Source: Candidatus Dormiibacterota bacterium
Lineage (GTDB): Bacteria > Chloroflexota > Dormibacteria > Aeolococcales > Aeolococcaceae
Assembly (NCBI GenBank): GCA_003153215.1
Contig: PLXL01000181.1
Coordinates: 1 to 13,723 of the forward strand
DNA: 13,723 nt
Direction of reading: 5' to 3'
Shown: one piece after another, positions 6,557 through 13,597 of the stretch
How the letters are laid out: each line of letters starts with the position of its first letter
Numbering within the stretch: the stretch's first letter is position 1
The notes under the pieces: generated by a model
The model's database searches: none
What the model saw: the letters and a program-made list of their open reading frames with translations, nothing else
Told to the model about the DNA's origin: nothing
Made by a program: the position numbers and the translations under genes

Positions 6557-6790
6557 TCAGCAGCCGCTCAGCGGGTTGGAGGCGCTGCTGATTGTCGTGT
6601 TGTTCAGGCAGTTGGTCCGGCTGGTGACGAACGCCATGACACCCACCACGATGAGGGCGGTGATCACGAGTGCCGCCACCGCCCAGATGGCGACCTGGAT
6701 CATCTCCACACCACGCTCGCCGGCGCGGCGGCGCGACATCCGTCCCCTCGCGCCTAGTTGCACCGACCGCTGCCTTCTGAACCGCGCCAT
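6557..6790 (-). CDS. Short Flp-type pilin-like protein (candidate major pilin)
   Basis: The product is 77 residues. A basic leader (1-26) ends in GERG, followed by VEMIQVAIWAVAALVITALI, a single hydrophobic helix (about 31-54), and a short polar tail with C61 and C77. Size and layout match Flp pilins: leader, cleavage after G27, hydrophobic helix, short tail. Position 5 after the cleavage point is Gln (Q32) instead of the usual Glu, and E29 is nearby. The start at 6790 is strongly supported by GGAAGGAGG on the minus strand with a 7-nt spacer, the best ribosome site in the operon. That fits a subunit needed in bulk. It follows tadC after 37 nt and precedes two TadE-like genes. It could instead be a TadE relative lacking the exposed domain. 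Confidence 0.75.
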   Translation of the reverse strand: MARFRRQRSVQLGARGRMSRRRAGERGVEMIQVAIWAVAALVITALIVVGVMAFVTSRTNCLNNTTISSASNPLSGC

Positions 6791-6797
6791 GTCGTCG

Positions 6798-6806
6798 CCT
6801 CCTTCC
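6798..6806 (-). promoter_or_regulatory. Strong Shine-Dalgarno of the short pilin gene
   Basis: GGAAGGAGG on the minus strand lies 7 nt before the ATG at 6790. It contains the full AAGGAGG anti-16S match, while most other genes of the operon rely on stop/start overlap and weaker GGAG-type sites. This fixes the start and suggests higher translation of the pilin. Confidence 0.75.
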
Positions 6807-6827
6807 TCGTCCTTCGCCGAATAACCG

Positions 6828-7760
6828 CTACTTCAAGAGGGTGAGAAATGCCGGTGCCGCCAGGAAAAGGGTGAAACCGACCAGCGGCAGGACGCTCACC
6901 GCCGCCATCTGCTCGCTGGCCACGTGCTCCTCGGCCTCCACCCGGATCAGCCGCCGGCCGCGGAGCGTCTCGCTGAAGGTCTGCAGGGACTCGGCTATGC
7001 GCGCACCGTCCTGGCCGGCCAGGGCAACGCGCGCCGCCAGCTCCTCGAGGGTGTCGAGACCGAGCTCCGAGCCCAGCCGGCCGAGCGCATCCCAGGGCCG
7101 CTCCTGGCCGATGCGAGCCTCGCTGAGCGCGGCGCGGAGCTGCACGAACCCCCAGCTGTCGCCGGCTCCTGCGCCGTCCTGGAGAGCCGCCTCGATGCCG
7201 CGGTTGGCGGTCAGTGACATCGCCACGGTCTGGACGAAGACGGTGAGGTCGTCGACCATCTCGCGGCGGCGGGTGACCGCATTGCTGCGCACCACGAAGT
7301 CGGGAGCGATGAAGCCGCCCAGCCCGAAAACGAGGGCCAGCCACAACGGGATGACAAGCGGGATGGCGATGGTGGTCTGGAGCACCCCGCCGGCGACGCC
7401 GATCACTGTGGCGAGCAGCAGCGGGAGGGCCAGGCCCATCAGCCCGCTCGCCAGCTTCTCGGCGATGTGGCGCTCCAGGGTCTGTCCGACCACGGCGAGG
7501 TCCTCGGGGCTGACCAGCCCTCCGAGCAGTCGGAGACCGAGCGCTCCGGACCGGCGCAGCAGCGCCCCCGCGAGCGGCATCCCGGCCCGGACCAGGGCGG
7601 TGGGCTGGGCGATCCGGCGCGTCGCGAGCGGCGTGGGCTCGGGGAGGAGGCGCAGCCGGGCCATGCCCTCGGCGAGGCTGGTCCGTGCAGGCATGGCGCT
7701 CAAGAGCAGCAGCCAGAGGCCGATGCCGAGCCCGAGCGCGGGGAGGAGCCACGGGGTCAT
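6828..7760 (-). CDS. tadC: TadC-like Tad pilus inner-membrane platform protein
   Basis: The product is 310 residues. The open frame extends far upstream over tadB, but the real start is the ATG at 7760. It overlaps the tadB stop (ATGA) with GGAG 8 nt upstream, and it begins a normal membrane segment (4-21). Further membrane helices lie at about 105-125, 130-152 and 286-305. The cytoplasmic part between 155 and 275 has type II secretion F (GspF-like) features: RREMVDDLTVFVQTVAMSL, NRGIEAALQD and AARVALAGQDGARIAESLQ. TadC works with TadB as the membrane platform that couples the CpaF motor to pilin insertion. It is placed between tadB and the pilin genes, as usual in tad loci. Confidence 0.88.
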   Translation of the reverse strand: MTPWLLPALGLGIGLWLLLLSAMPARTSLAEGMARLRLLPEPTPLATRRIAQPTALVRAGMPLAGALLRRSGALGLRLLGGLVSPEDLAVVGQTLERHIAEKLASGLMGLALPLLLATVIGVAGGVLQTTIAIPLVIPLWLALVFGLGGFIAPDFVVRSNAVTRRREMVDDLTVFVQTVAMSLTANRGIEAALQDGAGAGDSWGFVQLRAALSEARIGQERPWDALGRLGSELGLDTLEELAARVALAGQDGARIAESLQTFSETLRGRRLIRVEAEEHVASEQMAAVSVLPLVGFTLFLAAPAFLTLLK

Positions 7761-8596
7761 TGCGGGGTCTCCGGCGGCGCGAGCAGCCGGCGCGGGGCGC
7801 GGATCCGCCCCACCCGGTCCATGGCCCAGATCGAGAGGGCCATGATCCCGATCACCACCAGCAGGAGCAGCTGCCCGCCCGGCGTCGCGTACGGGGCCAC
7901 GTAGGTGCGGTCGACCACGGCGAGCAGCAGAGCGATGGCGATGGTGAGCCCGATGATCATCCGCCCGGTCCAGAGCACACCCGAGCGGCTGGCGTCGACC
8001 CGGCGCCGCAGGTCGACCTCGGCCCGGCCCCCCGCCGCCACCGACCGGAGCACCCGGCCCAGCTGCTCGGACTCGCCGAGGCGAAATGCCATCACCAGCT
8101 GGTCGCAGATGGGGTCCGCCATGACCCCGGCGAAGGCCGCCAGCGCCTCCGACATGCTGACCCGGCCACCCAGCTCGGCGGCCAGGATCTCGGTCTCGCG
8201 CCGGACCGATCGGGGTGCCACCTGGGCGGCGGACCTGACCACAGCCTCCAGCCCCTGGCCGCTGCCCTCCAGCATGTCGGCGAGCAGCTCGATGAACTCG
8301 ATCAGGCCGACGGCGCGCTGCATGTGCAACCGCTCCGCCTGACGCCGGATCACCATCTGGGGGATCTGCCAGCCGGCCACAGCGCCGGCGAGCGCGAGTA
8401 CCGGCCACCCGGTGGCGAGCCCCAGCACTGCGGCGCCGAGAGCGGCCGCGGTGATCCGGAGTGCGATCTGATCCGGCACCACCCGGCGCCGCGGCGCCGT
8501 TCGCGGGGCACCGGCACCGCGGAACGATGCGTACACCACCAGCAGACCGAGGCCGAGGCAGAGGCCGAGGGCCACGCCGAGCAGGGTGGCGTCCAT
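7757..8596 (-). CDS. tadB: TadB-like Tad pilus inner-membrane platform protein
   Basis: The product is 279 residues. The ATG at 8596 shares one base with the cpaF stop (TGATG), and AGGAGAGG lies about 8 nt upstream, so I prefer it to an upstream in-frame start. Membrane segments lie at about 3-23, 46-82 (one or two passes), 212-228 and 241-260. Residues about 95-205 carry the GspF/T2SSF-type helical domain: AVGLIEFIELLADMLEGSGQ, then VMADPICDQLVMAFRLGES and GRVLRSVAAGGRAEVDLRRR. TadB forms the platform with TadC and is driven by the CpaF ATPase encoded just upstream. The order ATPase-TadB-TadC is standard. Confidence 0.88.
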   Translation of the reverse strand: MDATLLGVALGLCLGLGLLVVYASFRGAGAPRTAPRRRVVPDQIALRITAAALGAAVLGLATGWPVLALAGAVAGWQIPQMVIRRQAERLHMQRAVGLIEFIELLADMLEGSGQGLEAVVRSAAQVAPRSVRRETEILAAELGGRVSMSEALAAFAGVMADPICDQLVMAFRLGESEQLGRVLRSVAAGGRAEVDLRRRVDASRSGVLWTGRMIIGLTIAIALLLAVVDRTYVAPYATPGGQLLLLVVIGIMALSIWAMDRVGRIRAPRRLLAPPETPQ

Positions 8597-9918
8597 CAGG
8601 CGTACCTCTCCTGGGCGCGGGCGTACCACGCCGAGTCGTCGTACCCGCAGGCGGCGAGCACATCACGCCGGCGATCGCTCAGGGGATTGACCCACTCCCG
8701 CCCCTCCGGGCCCACGCGCATCAGCTCGCTGCGGGTCACGCTGCCGTCGCGCACCCCGGTGACCTCGACGATCGAGTTGATCAGCCGGCGCCGGTGCCCC
8801 TGGCGGTCGCGCCGGGCGGTTATCTGGATGACGAAGTCGATGGCGTCGGCGATCATGTGAGCGCTCGCCTCCATCGGGGTCCTCCCCGGCCCGCGCAGGG
8901 CCAGGGACTGGAAGCGGCTGAGGGCCTGGATCGGGCTGCGGGCGTGGATGGTGCTGATCGAGCCCGCCGCATCGCCGGCCCCGGTGGCGTCCAGCATCGG
9001 CTCCACCTCCTCGGGCCGGCGGACCTCCCCCACGATGAGTACTCCGGGGGCCATGCGCAGCGCGGCTTCGAAAAGCTCGCCGGCCGGGATGCGGCCGCGG
9101 CCCTCGACGTTGGCCTGGCGTGCCTGCATCGCCACGCAGTTGGGATGCGCGTCGACGTCACGGTCGAGATGGAGCTCGTACGTGTCCTCCACGGTCACGA
9201 TGCGCACCTCGGGAGGGATGCACGAGGCGAGCGCCAGGGCGGTCGTCGTCTTGCCGGCGCCGGTCGCGCCCGAGATCACCACCGTCTGGCGGCCGACGAT
9301 GGCGGCGCGGAGCAACTCCGCCCCCCGCTGATCGATCACCTGGGTCTGCACCAGGTCGTCGAGGGTCAGCTTGAGGAGGCGATGGAGGCGGATGGTCACG
9401 GTGGGCCGGCGCACCACCTCGCGAACGGCGTGGAGACGACTCCCATCACGCAGGGTGAGGTCGAGGATGGGCTGGGCGGTGTCCCATCGCCGCTCCTGGA
9501 TGCTCTCCCGCGCGGCCAGGCGCTGGATCAGGATGATCAGCTCCTCGTCGGACTCCGCGACCGGCGACGCCATCCGCTGCATCCCCTTGGACCGCGACTC
9601 GACCCAGACGCTGTCGAAGCCGTTCAGGTACACGTTCTCGACGTCGGGGTCGGCCAGCAGGGGCTCCAGGTCACCCAGGCCGAAGAGGCGCCGGAGCACG
9701 ATCGCCCGGATCTCTCGCTCCTCCTCACGGTTGAAGGGGTGGCGGCCGGCGGCCACCTGGCCCGTGTTCGCGTCGGCCACCCACTCGTCGAGGAGCTCCC
9801 CCGCCCGCTCCCGGACCCTCTTCTCGCTGAGCCCGCCCTCGGCGGCTCTCTGCTCGGCCCGCAGCCGCGGGTCGACGTACTCGTATGCGGTGCGGCCGAT
9901 GTCGCGGATGAGCGGCAT
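8596..9918 (-). CDS. cpaF: CpaF/TadA-type secretion ATPase of the Tad pilus
   Basis: The product is 440 residues, a normal length for this family. The N-terminal domain (about 60-200) includes DPDVENVYLNG (90-100). The Walker A is GATGAGKTT (217-225, K223). The Asp box is VTVEDTYELHL (241-251), Walker B is VLIVGEVRRPEE (293-304, E298), and the His box is SISTIHARSP (320-329, H325). These are the hallmarks of GspE/CpaF motors, which hydrolyse ATP at the inner face of the membrane to drive pilin assembly or retraction. RRPEEV replaces the usual RG-x-EA after Walker B, a small variation. The ATG at 9918 shares a base with the preceding stop (TGATG), and GGAGGGAG lies 4 nt upstream. No catalytic residue is missing. 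Confidence 0.95.
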   Translation of the reverse strand: MPLIRDIGRTAYEYVDPRLRAEQRAAEGGLSEKRVRERAGELLDEWVADANTGQVAAGRHPFNREEEREIRAIVLRRLFGLGDLEPLLADPDVENVYLNGFDSVWVESRSKGMQRMASPVAESDEELIILIQRLAARESIQERRWDTAQPILDLTLRDGSRLHAVREVVRRPTVTIRLHRLLKLTLDDLVQTQVIDQRGAELLRAAIVGRQTVVISGATGAGKTTTALALASCIPPEVRIVTVEDTYELHLDRDVDAHPNCVAMQARQANVEGRGRIPAGELFEAALRMAPGVLIVGEVRRPEEVEPMLDATGAGDAAGSISTIHARSPIQALSRFQSLALRGPGRTPMEASAHMIADAIDFVIQITARRDRQGHRRRLINSIVEVTGVRDGSVTRSELMRVGPEGREWVNPLSDRRRDVLAACGYDDSAWYARAQERYA

Positions 9919-10730
9919 CAGACTCCCTCCGCGAGCGGCACCGGAACACTCGCCTGGGGTGAGGGCTGCGCGGGGGAGGCGGATGGCGTCGCCGGCAGTC
10001 GGGCCGCCAGCGCATTGGCAACGCCGCGCGCCGCCCGGAGCACTGCGAGGCTCCGGCCGGGTATGCCCCGGCCACCGCCCGACAGGACTGCGGCACCCGC
10101 CAGATCGAACGGGAGGGTGCCGATCACCGGGATGTCGAGGGCGGCGGCGATCTCCTCGGGCGGGTACGGGCCCCGCTGGGAGAGCAGGACCAGCACCTGC
10201 ACCCGGAGCGCGTGTAGGGACGGCAGCCAGGCGTGGAGATGTTGAACCTCCTCCAGGGTGGGCCGGGCAACCATTACCACGAGACCCGCACGCTGGATCA
10301 GCCGTGCAATCGGTGTGCGCTCCCGAGCGCCCCAGCTCTCCAGGCGGCCGCAGTCGGCGATGACGTCGCAGCCCTCATGGGCCAGGATCGAGAGGTCCTC
10401 GGCGAGCCGGTCAAGCGGAACCCGCATCTCCTCGGGCGACGTGGGGGCCACCACCACCTGGAGGCCGCCGCGGAGCTGCTGCGCGTGCTCGAGGAGGGGG
10501 TTCCGATCGGCCGCGGCCGCGACGTCGTGCTGGCGCTCCAGCGCCACGGTGAGGCTGACCACGCCCCGGGTGACCTCGAGGCCGAAGCGCGCGGCCAGGT
10601 CACCGCCCGCCGGATCACACTCGACGAGAATCGGCGTGGGGCGCCGCTGCGGCCAGACCGCCCCCAGGGCGCAGGCCGCGGTGGTGACACCGGGGGCACC
10701 CTTGACGCTGCACAGCGGCAGCAGGGCCAC
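9918..10730 (-). CDS. CpaE/TadZ-like ParA-family protein with altered Walker A
   Basis: The product is 270 residues. I chose the GTG at 10730: GGGAG lies 8 nt before it and it begins just after the CpaB-like stop (10735-10737). The upstream part of the open frame is Arg/Trp-rich shadow. It opens VALLPLCSVKGAPGVTT, a ParA/MinD-type loop (K10-G-A-P-G-V15-T-T) that keeps the signature lysine K10 but has Val15 where the catalytic P-loop lysine should be. A DP-x-GGD motif (VECDPAGGDLAARFG, 36-50) and the strand DVIADCG (122-128) follow. TadZ/CpaE proteins localise the Tad machine in the cell and often have degenerate ATPase sites. No receiver domain is present. The Pro/Ser/Ala tail (246-270) is disordered. 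Its place just before cpaF supports the role. Confidence 0.82.
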   Translation of the reverse strand: MALLPLCSVKGAPGVTTAACALGAVWPQRRPTPILVECDPAGGDLAARFGLEVTRGVVSLTVALERQHDVAAAADRNPLLEHAQQLRGGLQVVVAPTSPEEMRVPLDRLAEDLSILAHEGCDVIADCGRLESWGARERTPIARLIQRAGLVVMVARPTLEEVQHLHAWLPSLHALRVQVLVLLSQRGPYPPEEIAAALDIPVIGTLPFDLAGAAVLSGGGRGIPGRSLAVLRAARGVANALAARLPATPSASPAQPSPQASVPVPLAEGV

Positions 10731-10734
10731 TCTC

Positions 10735-11388
10735 TCAGCTCCCACCGCCGGAGACCAGCAGCAGAACCAGGTTGCCGCTCGCCGCCGCCGGCGCCAGCGC
10801 CGTCGCCTGGTCGGAGGGCAGCTGCAGGGAGATGACGCCGTCCTCGTGGTCGACGGCAACGACCGCCGCGCTGACGGGGCCGGTCACGACCGGCGCCGCT
10901 GAGGAGGTGGATGTCGACGCGGTCTGGTCGTCGATCACCTCTACCTCGTCACCGGCGGCGATGCTCGGGGGGTACGAGCCGAGCTTGGCGTTGACCGCCA
11001 TGACGCTCTCGCCGGTGGGCAGCGCGACGGGACCGAGCTCCGCCACCACGAGCGGCGTGCCGCCGTACAGGGTGGTCGCCGCCGGACGCCCCACGACCGC
11101 GTCCTCCTCCGAGGAGTCGATGACAGTGAGATCGCCCATGTCCTCGGAGACGTTCACCACCTCGAGGTCGCCGGCGGTGATGACCTGCCCTGCCTGCACC
11201 GTCTGGGACATCACCAGGATCCCGTGCTCACCGCTCACCGAGTGGATGAGGGCACCCACGCTCACCACCGAGGCGAGCACCAGCACCAGGCCGACGACCA
11301 ACAGCGAGGTGCGTGGCCGCCAGGGGCGCGGCGCGATGCGCGTGGGTACCCGCCCACGAAGCGTGTCGGTGAGGGGGGTGGGGAGCAT
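10735..11388 (-). CDS. CpaB/RcpC-like SAF-domain membrane protein
   Basis: The product is 217 residues with a basic N-terminus, one membrane helix (about 28-49) and an outer SAF-like domain (about 56-118): VMSQTVQAGQVITAGDLEVV, then VVGRPAATTLYGGTPLV. This matches the start of CpaB/RcpC proteins and their two-part SAF signature, known from Flp pilus assembly. A Ser/Thr stretch (155-163) precedes a beta-rich end with ISLQLPSDQATAL. In diderms CpaB works with the secretin. Here no secretin is seen, so it may act in the cell wall zone. The ATG at 11388 follows the previous stop by 5 nt, with a weak GGGAT ribosome site. It is slightly shorter than many CpaB proteins. Confidence 0.85.
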   Translation of the reverse strand: MLPTPLTDTLRGRVPTRIAPRPWRPRTSLLVVGLVLVLASVVSVGALIHSVSGEHGILVMSQTVQAGQVITAGDLEVVNVSEDMGDLTVIDSSEEDAVVGRPAATTLYGGTPLVVAELGPVALPTGESVMAVNAKLGSYPPSIAAGDEVEVIDDQTASTSTSSAAPVVTGPVSAAVVAVDHEDGVISLQLPSDQATALAPAAASGNLVLLLVSGGGS

Positions 11389-11393
11389 TCTGG

Positions 11394-12341
11394 CTATCCC
11401 GCTGTGATCACGCTGGCGATCTGCTGCACGGCGACCTGCTCGGTCACGGTCGGGCCCGGGACCAGACCCAAGTCGCCGCCGGCGCCCCCCGCATTGACGG
11501 ACGTCCAGGTGGCGTCGTACCAGACGGTGGCGGAGAGCGCGTACGTGCCGCCCGGCTGATCGGCGGACGTGTCGGAGTACGTGTAGGTGCAGGCACCGCT
11601 ACTGGCCGGCGGCGGGGTGTTGCCCCACGTGCTGTTGTATGGGACCCCGGGACCGTCGCAGGTAACGCTGCCGCCGTCACCCGCCGTCCAGATCACCTCT
11701 TCAGGGATGGCCACCACCGTCGCCGAGACGGTCCCCGCGGTTGCCGTCGCGGTGAAGGTCTTCCACGCGCCGGGGTTCAGGTACAGGTACGTGGGGAGAT
11801 TCACCACTGAAGGGGCTCCTACCGGCGGCGAGGTGCCGACGCTCGGCGGGTCCCATGGAACCTGTGAGAGGGCCAGGTAGCCAAGGATGTTGCCGGGGGT
11901 GGGTGGGCCCCCTGGAAGGACCCCGACGATCACCACGGCAGTCACTGTGGGGTCCGGGCAGAACATGACACCCATCCAGTCCCATGGAGATGCCCCGACG
12001 TGGTAGGGAAGGTTGCCGCTCAACCAAGTGGTGACCTGCTGCCACTCTGCATCGGTGAGCCACGTCCCCACAGCGGGGTTGCCATTGGGTCCTCCCTTCC
12101 ACGTGCAGGAGGTAGTGCCCACGCCACCTGACCCTGCGGTGGGGGTCGACGTGGTGCCTCCCACTCCGCACCCGAGCCCGCTTGGGTCTGCGCTGCAGCT
12201 GGCGGTGGGCGTCGGCGTGGGAAGGATGGAACCGGCGTACGCAGTCGTCGGAGCTACGGTCACGACATGGCCTATGAGCAGCAGGCTCACGACAGAGGCG
12301 AGAAGAGTGATAGCGACCGAGCGCCTCAGAATCCGGTGCAA
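11394..12341 (-). CDS. Secreted Pro/Thr-rich protein with PKD-like region (Tad locus accessory)
   Basis: The product is 315 residues with a Sec signal peptide: basic RILRRS, hydrophobic 9-30, likely cleavage after TTAYA (residue 36). A PTPTPT linker follows, then an unrecognised region with W100, W106, W120, W122 and Cys pairs. The C-terminal part (about 195-300) resembles PKD-like beta domains of actinobacterial secreted proteins: VIWTAGDGGSVTCDGPG (216-232), CTYTYSDTSA (251-260) and YALSATVWYDATWT (267-280). C228 and C251 may form a disulfide. The start is TTG at 12341, 16 nt inside the lipoprotein gene, with GAGGTG 5 nt before it. A surface adhesive or structural role at the pilus is inferred only from position and features. 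Confidence 0.75.
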   Translation of the reverse strand: MHRILRRSVAITLLASVVSLLLIGHVVTVAPTTAYAGSILPTPTPTASCSADPSGLGCGVGGTTSTPTAGSGGVGTTSCTWKGGPNGNPAVGTWLTDAEWQQVTTWLSGNLPYHVGASPWDWMGVMFCPDPTVTAVVIVGVLPGGPPTPGNILGYLALSQVPWDPPSVGTSPPVGAPSVVNLPTYLYLNPGAWKTFTATATAGTVSATVVAIPEEVIWTAGDGGSVTCDGPGVPYNSTWGNTPPPASSGACTYTYSDTSADQPGGTYALSATVWYDATWTSVNAGGAGGDLGLVPGPTVTEQVAVQQIASVITAG

Positions 12342-12979
12342 TTGCCCACCTCATCACTGGGCTCGCCCGAGGCCATCCACTTGCCCGAGACAAGCGTGAA
12401 GGCCACCTGGACGCCATCTCCTTCTGGCTGGGTGCCCCCGGGCTGGTTCGGTACCGCCTCGGGGGTGCCCCCGTTGGACGCTCTGTAGTACTCGCCGGTT
12501 GCATCCCAGACGCAGTCGGAAACCGTCGTCGCCGTCCCGCTGTTGGAGACCACGCGCGGGTGCTCCGGCGTGAATGTCCCCTTCACAAAGATTCCCTGAG
12601 CGTCTTCCTGGATCAGCTGGCTCTGCCACTCCTGCAGGAGCGGGTTGACCATCGTGGCCGAGAGCGCCGGCAGGTTCCACGCCCCAGGGCTCGAGGTGGC
12701 CGCGTTAGCCTGGTTCACCGCAGCGATGTACGCTTGGTAGGCGGCGATGATCGCTGCCGTCTGGTCGCCAGAGGGCGACGGTGATGGCACAGCGGATGCC
12801 GTAGCGGACGCCGAGTCGGTAACGGTGGGGGTCGCCGTGGGCGAGCTGCGGGGGGTCGAGCCGCAGGCCGCGGCTGCCAGCAGGCCCACGAGCCCCACCA
12901 GGGCCACGAGCAGGCCCGACCCTCTCCGGGCGCACACGCGGTTGGAACCGTGCGTCGCGGCTCTCTCTTCCGTCGTCAC
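12326..12979 (-). CDS. Lipoprotein, possible SnoaL/NTF2-like outer domain
   Basis: The product is 217 residues from a GTG start at 12979, with GGGAGG 5 nt upstream. The same frame is open for 209 more codons upstream, but those give Arg/Cys/Gly-rich sequence without protein features. The hydrophobic stretch GLLVALVGLVGLLAAAAC (22-39) ends in a lipobox-like AAAC (C39). A Ser/Thr/Pro linker (41-70) leads to a domain of about 145 residues with AAYQAYIAAVNQ (79-90), VSDCVWDATGEYY (153-165) and VAFTLVSGKWMASG (192-205). This is like the SnoaL/NTF2-type domains of small actinobacterial lipoproteins. C156 and C214 may pair. It is the first gene of the probable Tad operon, and its 3' end holds the start of the next gene. 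Its function is unknown. Confidence 0.75.
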   Translation of the reverse strand: MTTEERAATHGSNRVCARRGSGLLVALVGLVGLLAAAACGSTPRSSPTATPTVTDSASATASAVPSPSPSGDQTAAIIAAYQAYIAAVNQANAATSSPGAWNLPALSATMVNPLLQEWQSQLIQEDAQGIFVKGTFTPEHPRVVSNSGTATTVSDCVWDATGEYYRASNGGTPEAVPNQPGGTQPEGDGVQVAFTLVSGKWMASGEPSDEVGNCTGF

Positions 12980-13123
12980 CGGGGCCTCCCAACCCACTGC
13001 GTCGACAGGGGCCGGAAGAGCCCCGGTGCCGAGCATCCTGGCATGGCGGAACGGCGGGATGCAAGCGATTGCGGCGAATGAGCCACCCATGCACCGGAGA
13101 TGAGCCACGAACGAGCCGTGACG

Positions 13124-13133
13124 CGTTGCAACG
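13124..13133. repeat. 10-bp perfect palindrome upstream of the Tad operon
   Basis: cgttgcaacg reads the same on both strands and lies about 145 bp before the lipoprotein start. Next to it is a 9-bp direct repeat, atgagccac, spaced 22 bp (13078 and 13100). Such symmetry is typical of dimeric regulator sites, but no regulator can be assigned. Confidence 0.35.
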
Positions 13134-13573
13134 GCGCGATCCGCGGCACATCCGCGGTGTCCGCCGCACACGATCGCCGTCGCGTCCCAAAGCGGGGCAG
13201 GCGCACTCCATCGCCGTTCAGAGCAGGCTCTCCCTTCGCACCAAACGAACGTGAAGCCGCGACCCTCCCCTGCGGGCTCGCGATCCCTTCGGTGCGCGAT
13301 CGTGCCACAGCCGTCGTTGCAGGCGCAAGTCAGACACGTGCCACAGCCCATCACGGCATCCCTCCCGTCCTCCCGAGCCGCTGCTCCGACGCCTGCACCC
13401 TGCCAGAGCCCGTTCCTCGGCGCTCCAAGGCTCGGGCCCGGCTCGCTGCGCTCGGCCTTTCCGCGCGGAGCGGTCTCCGCCCTTCCGGGTGCTGTCGAAG
13501 CAGCGCCCAGCAGGGGACCAAAGATCAAGCGGCCGGAGCCCGGGCGCCCACCCGGCCTCGGATGGGCGGCTGC

Positions 13574-13597
13574 CGTACCCCTTAACGTACCCCTTAA
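13574..13597. repeat. Perfect tandem repeat, 2 x 12 bp
   Basis: The unit cgtaccccttaa occurs twice without a gap (13574-13585 and 13586-13597). A 12-bp unit places equivalent bases about one helical turn apart, so it could be a paired operator. It lies about 600 bp upstream of the first Tad-operon gene. Chance duplication by slippage is the alternative. Confidence 0.7.

Noticed and set aside
7761..8666. Long upstream extension of the tadC frame
   Set aside because: It overlaps tadB in another frame and is Arg/Pro/Gly-rich; tadC has a clear coupled ATG at 7760.
8461..10245. 594-codon open frame on the plus strand
   Set aside because: It is antisense to cpaF and cpaE, which have full motif sets; its translation is Arg/Gly/His-rich without domain features.
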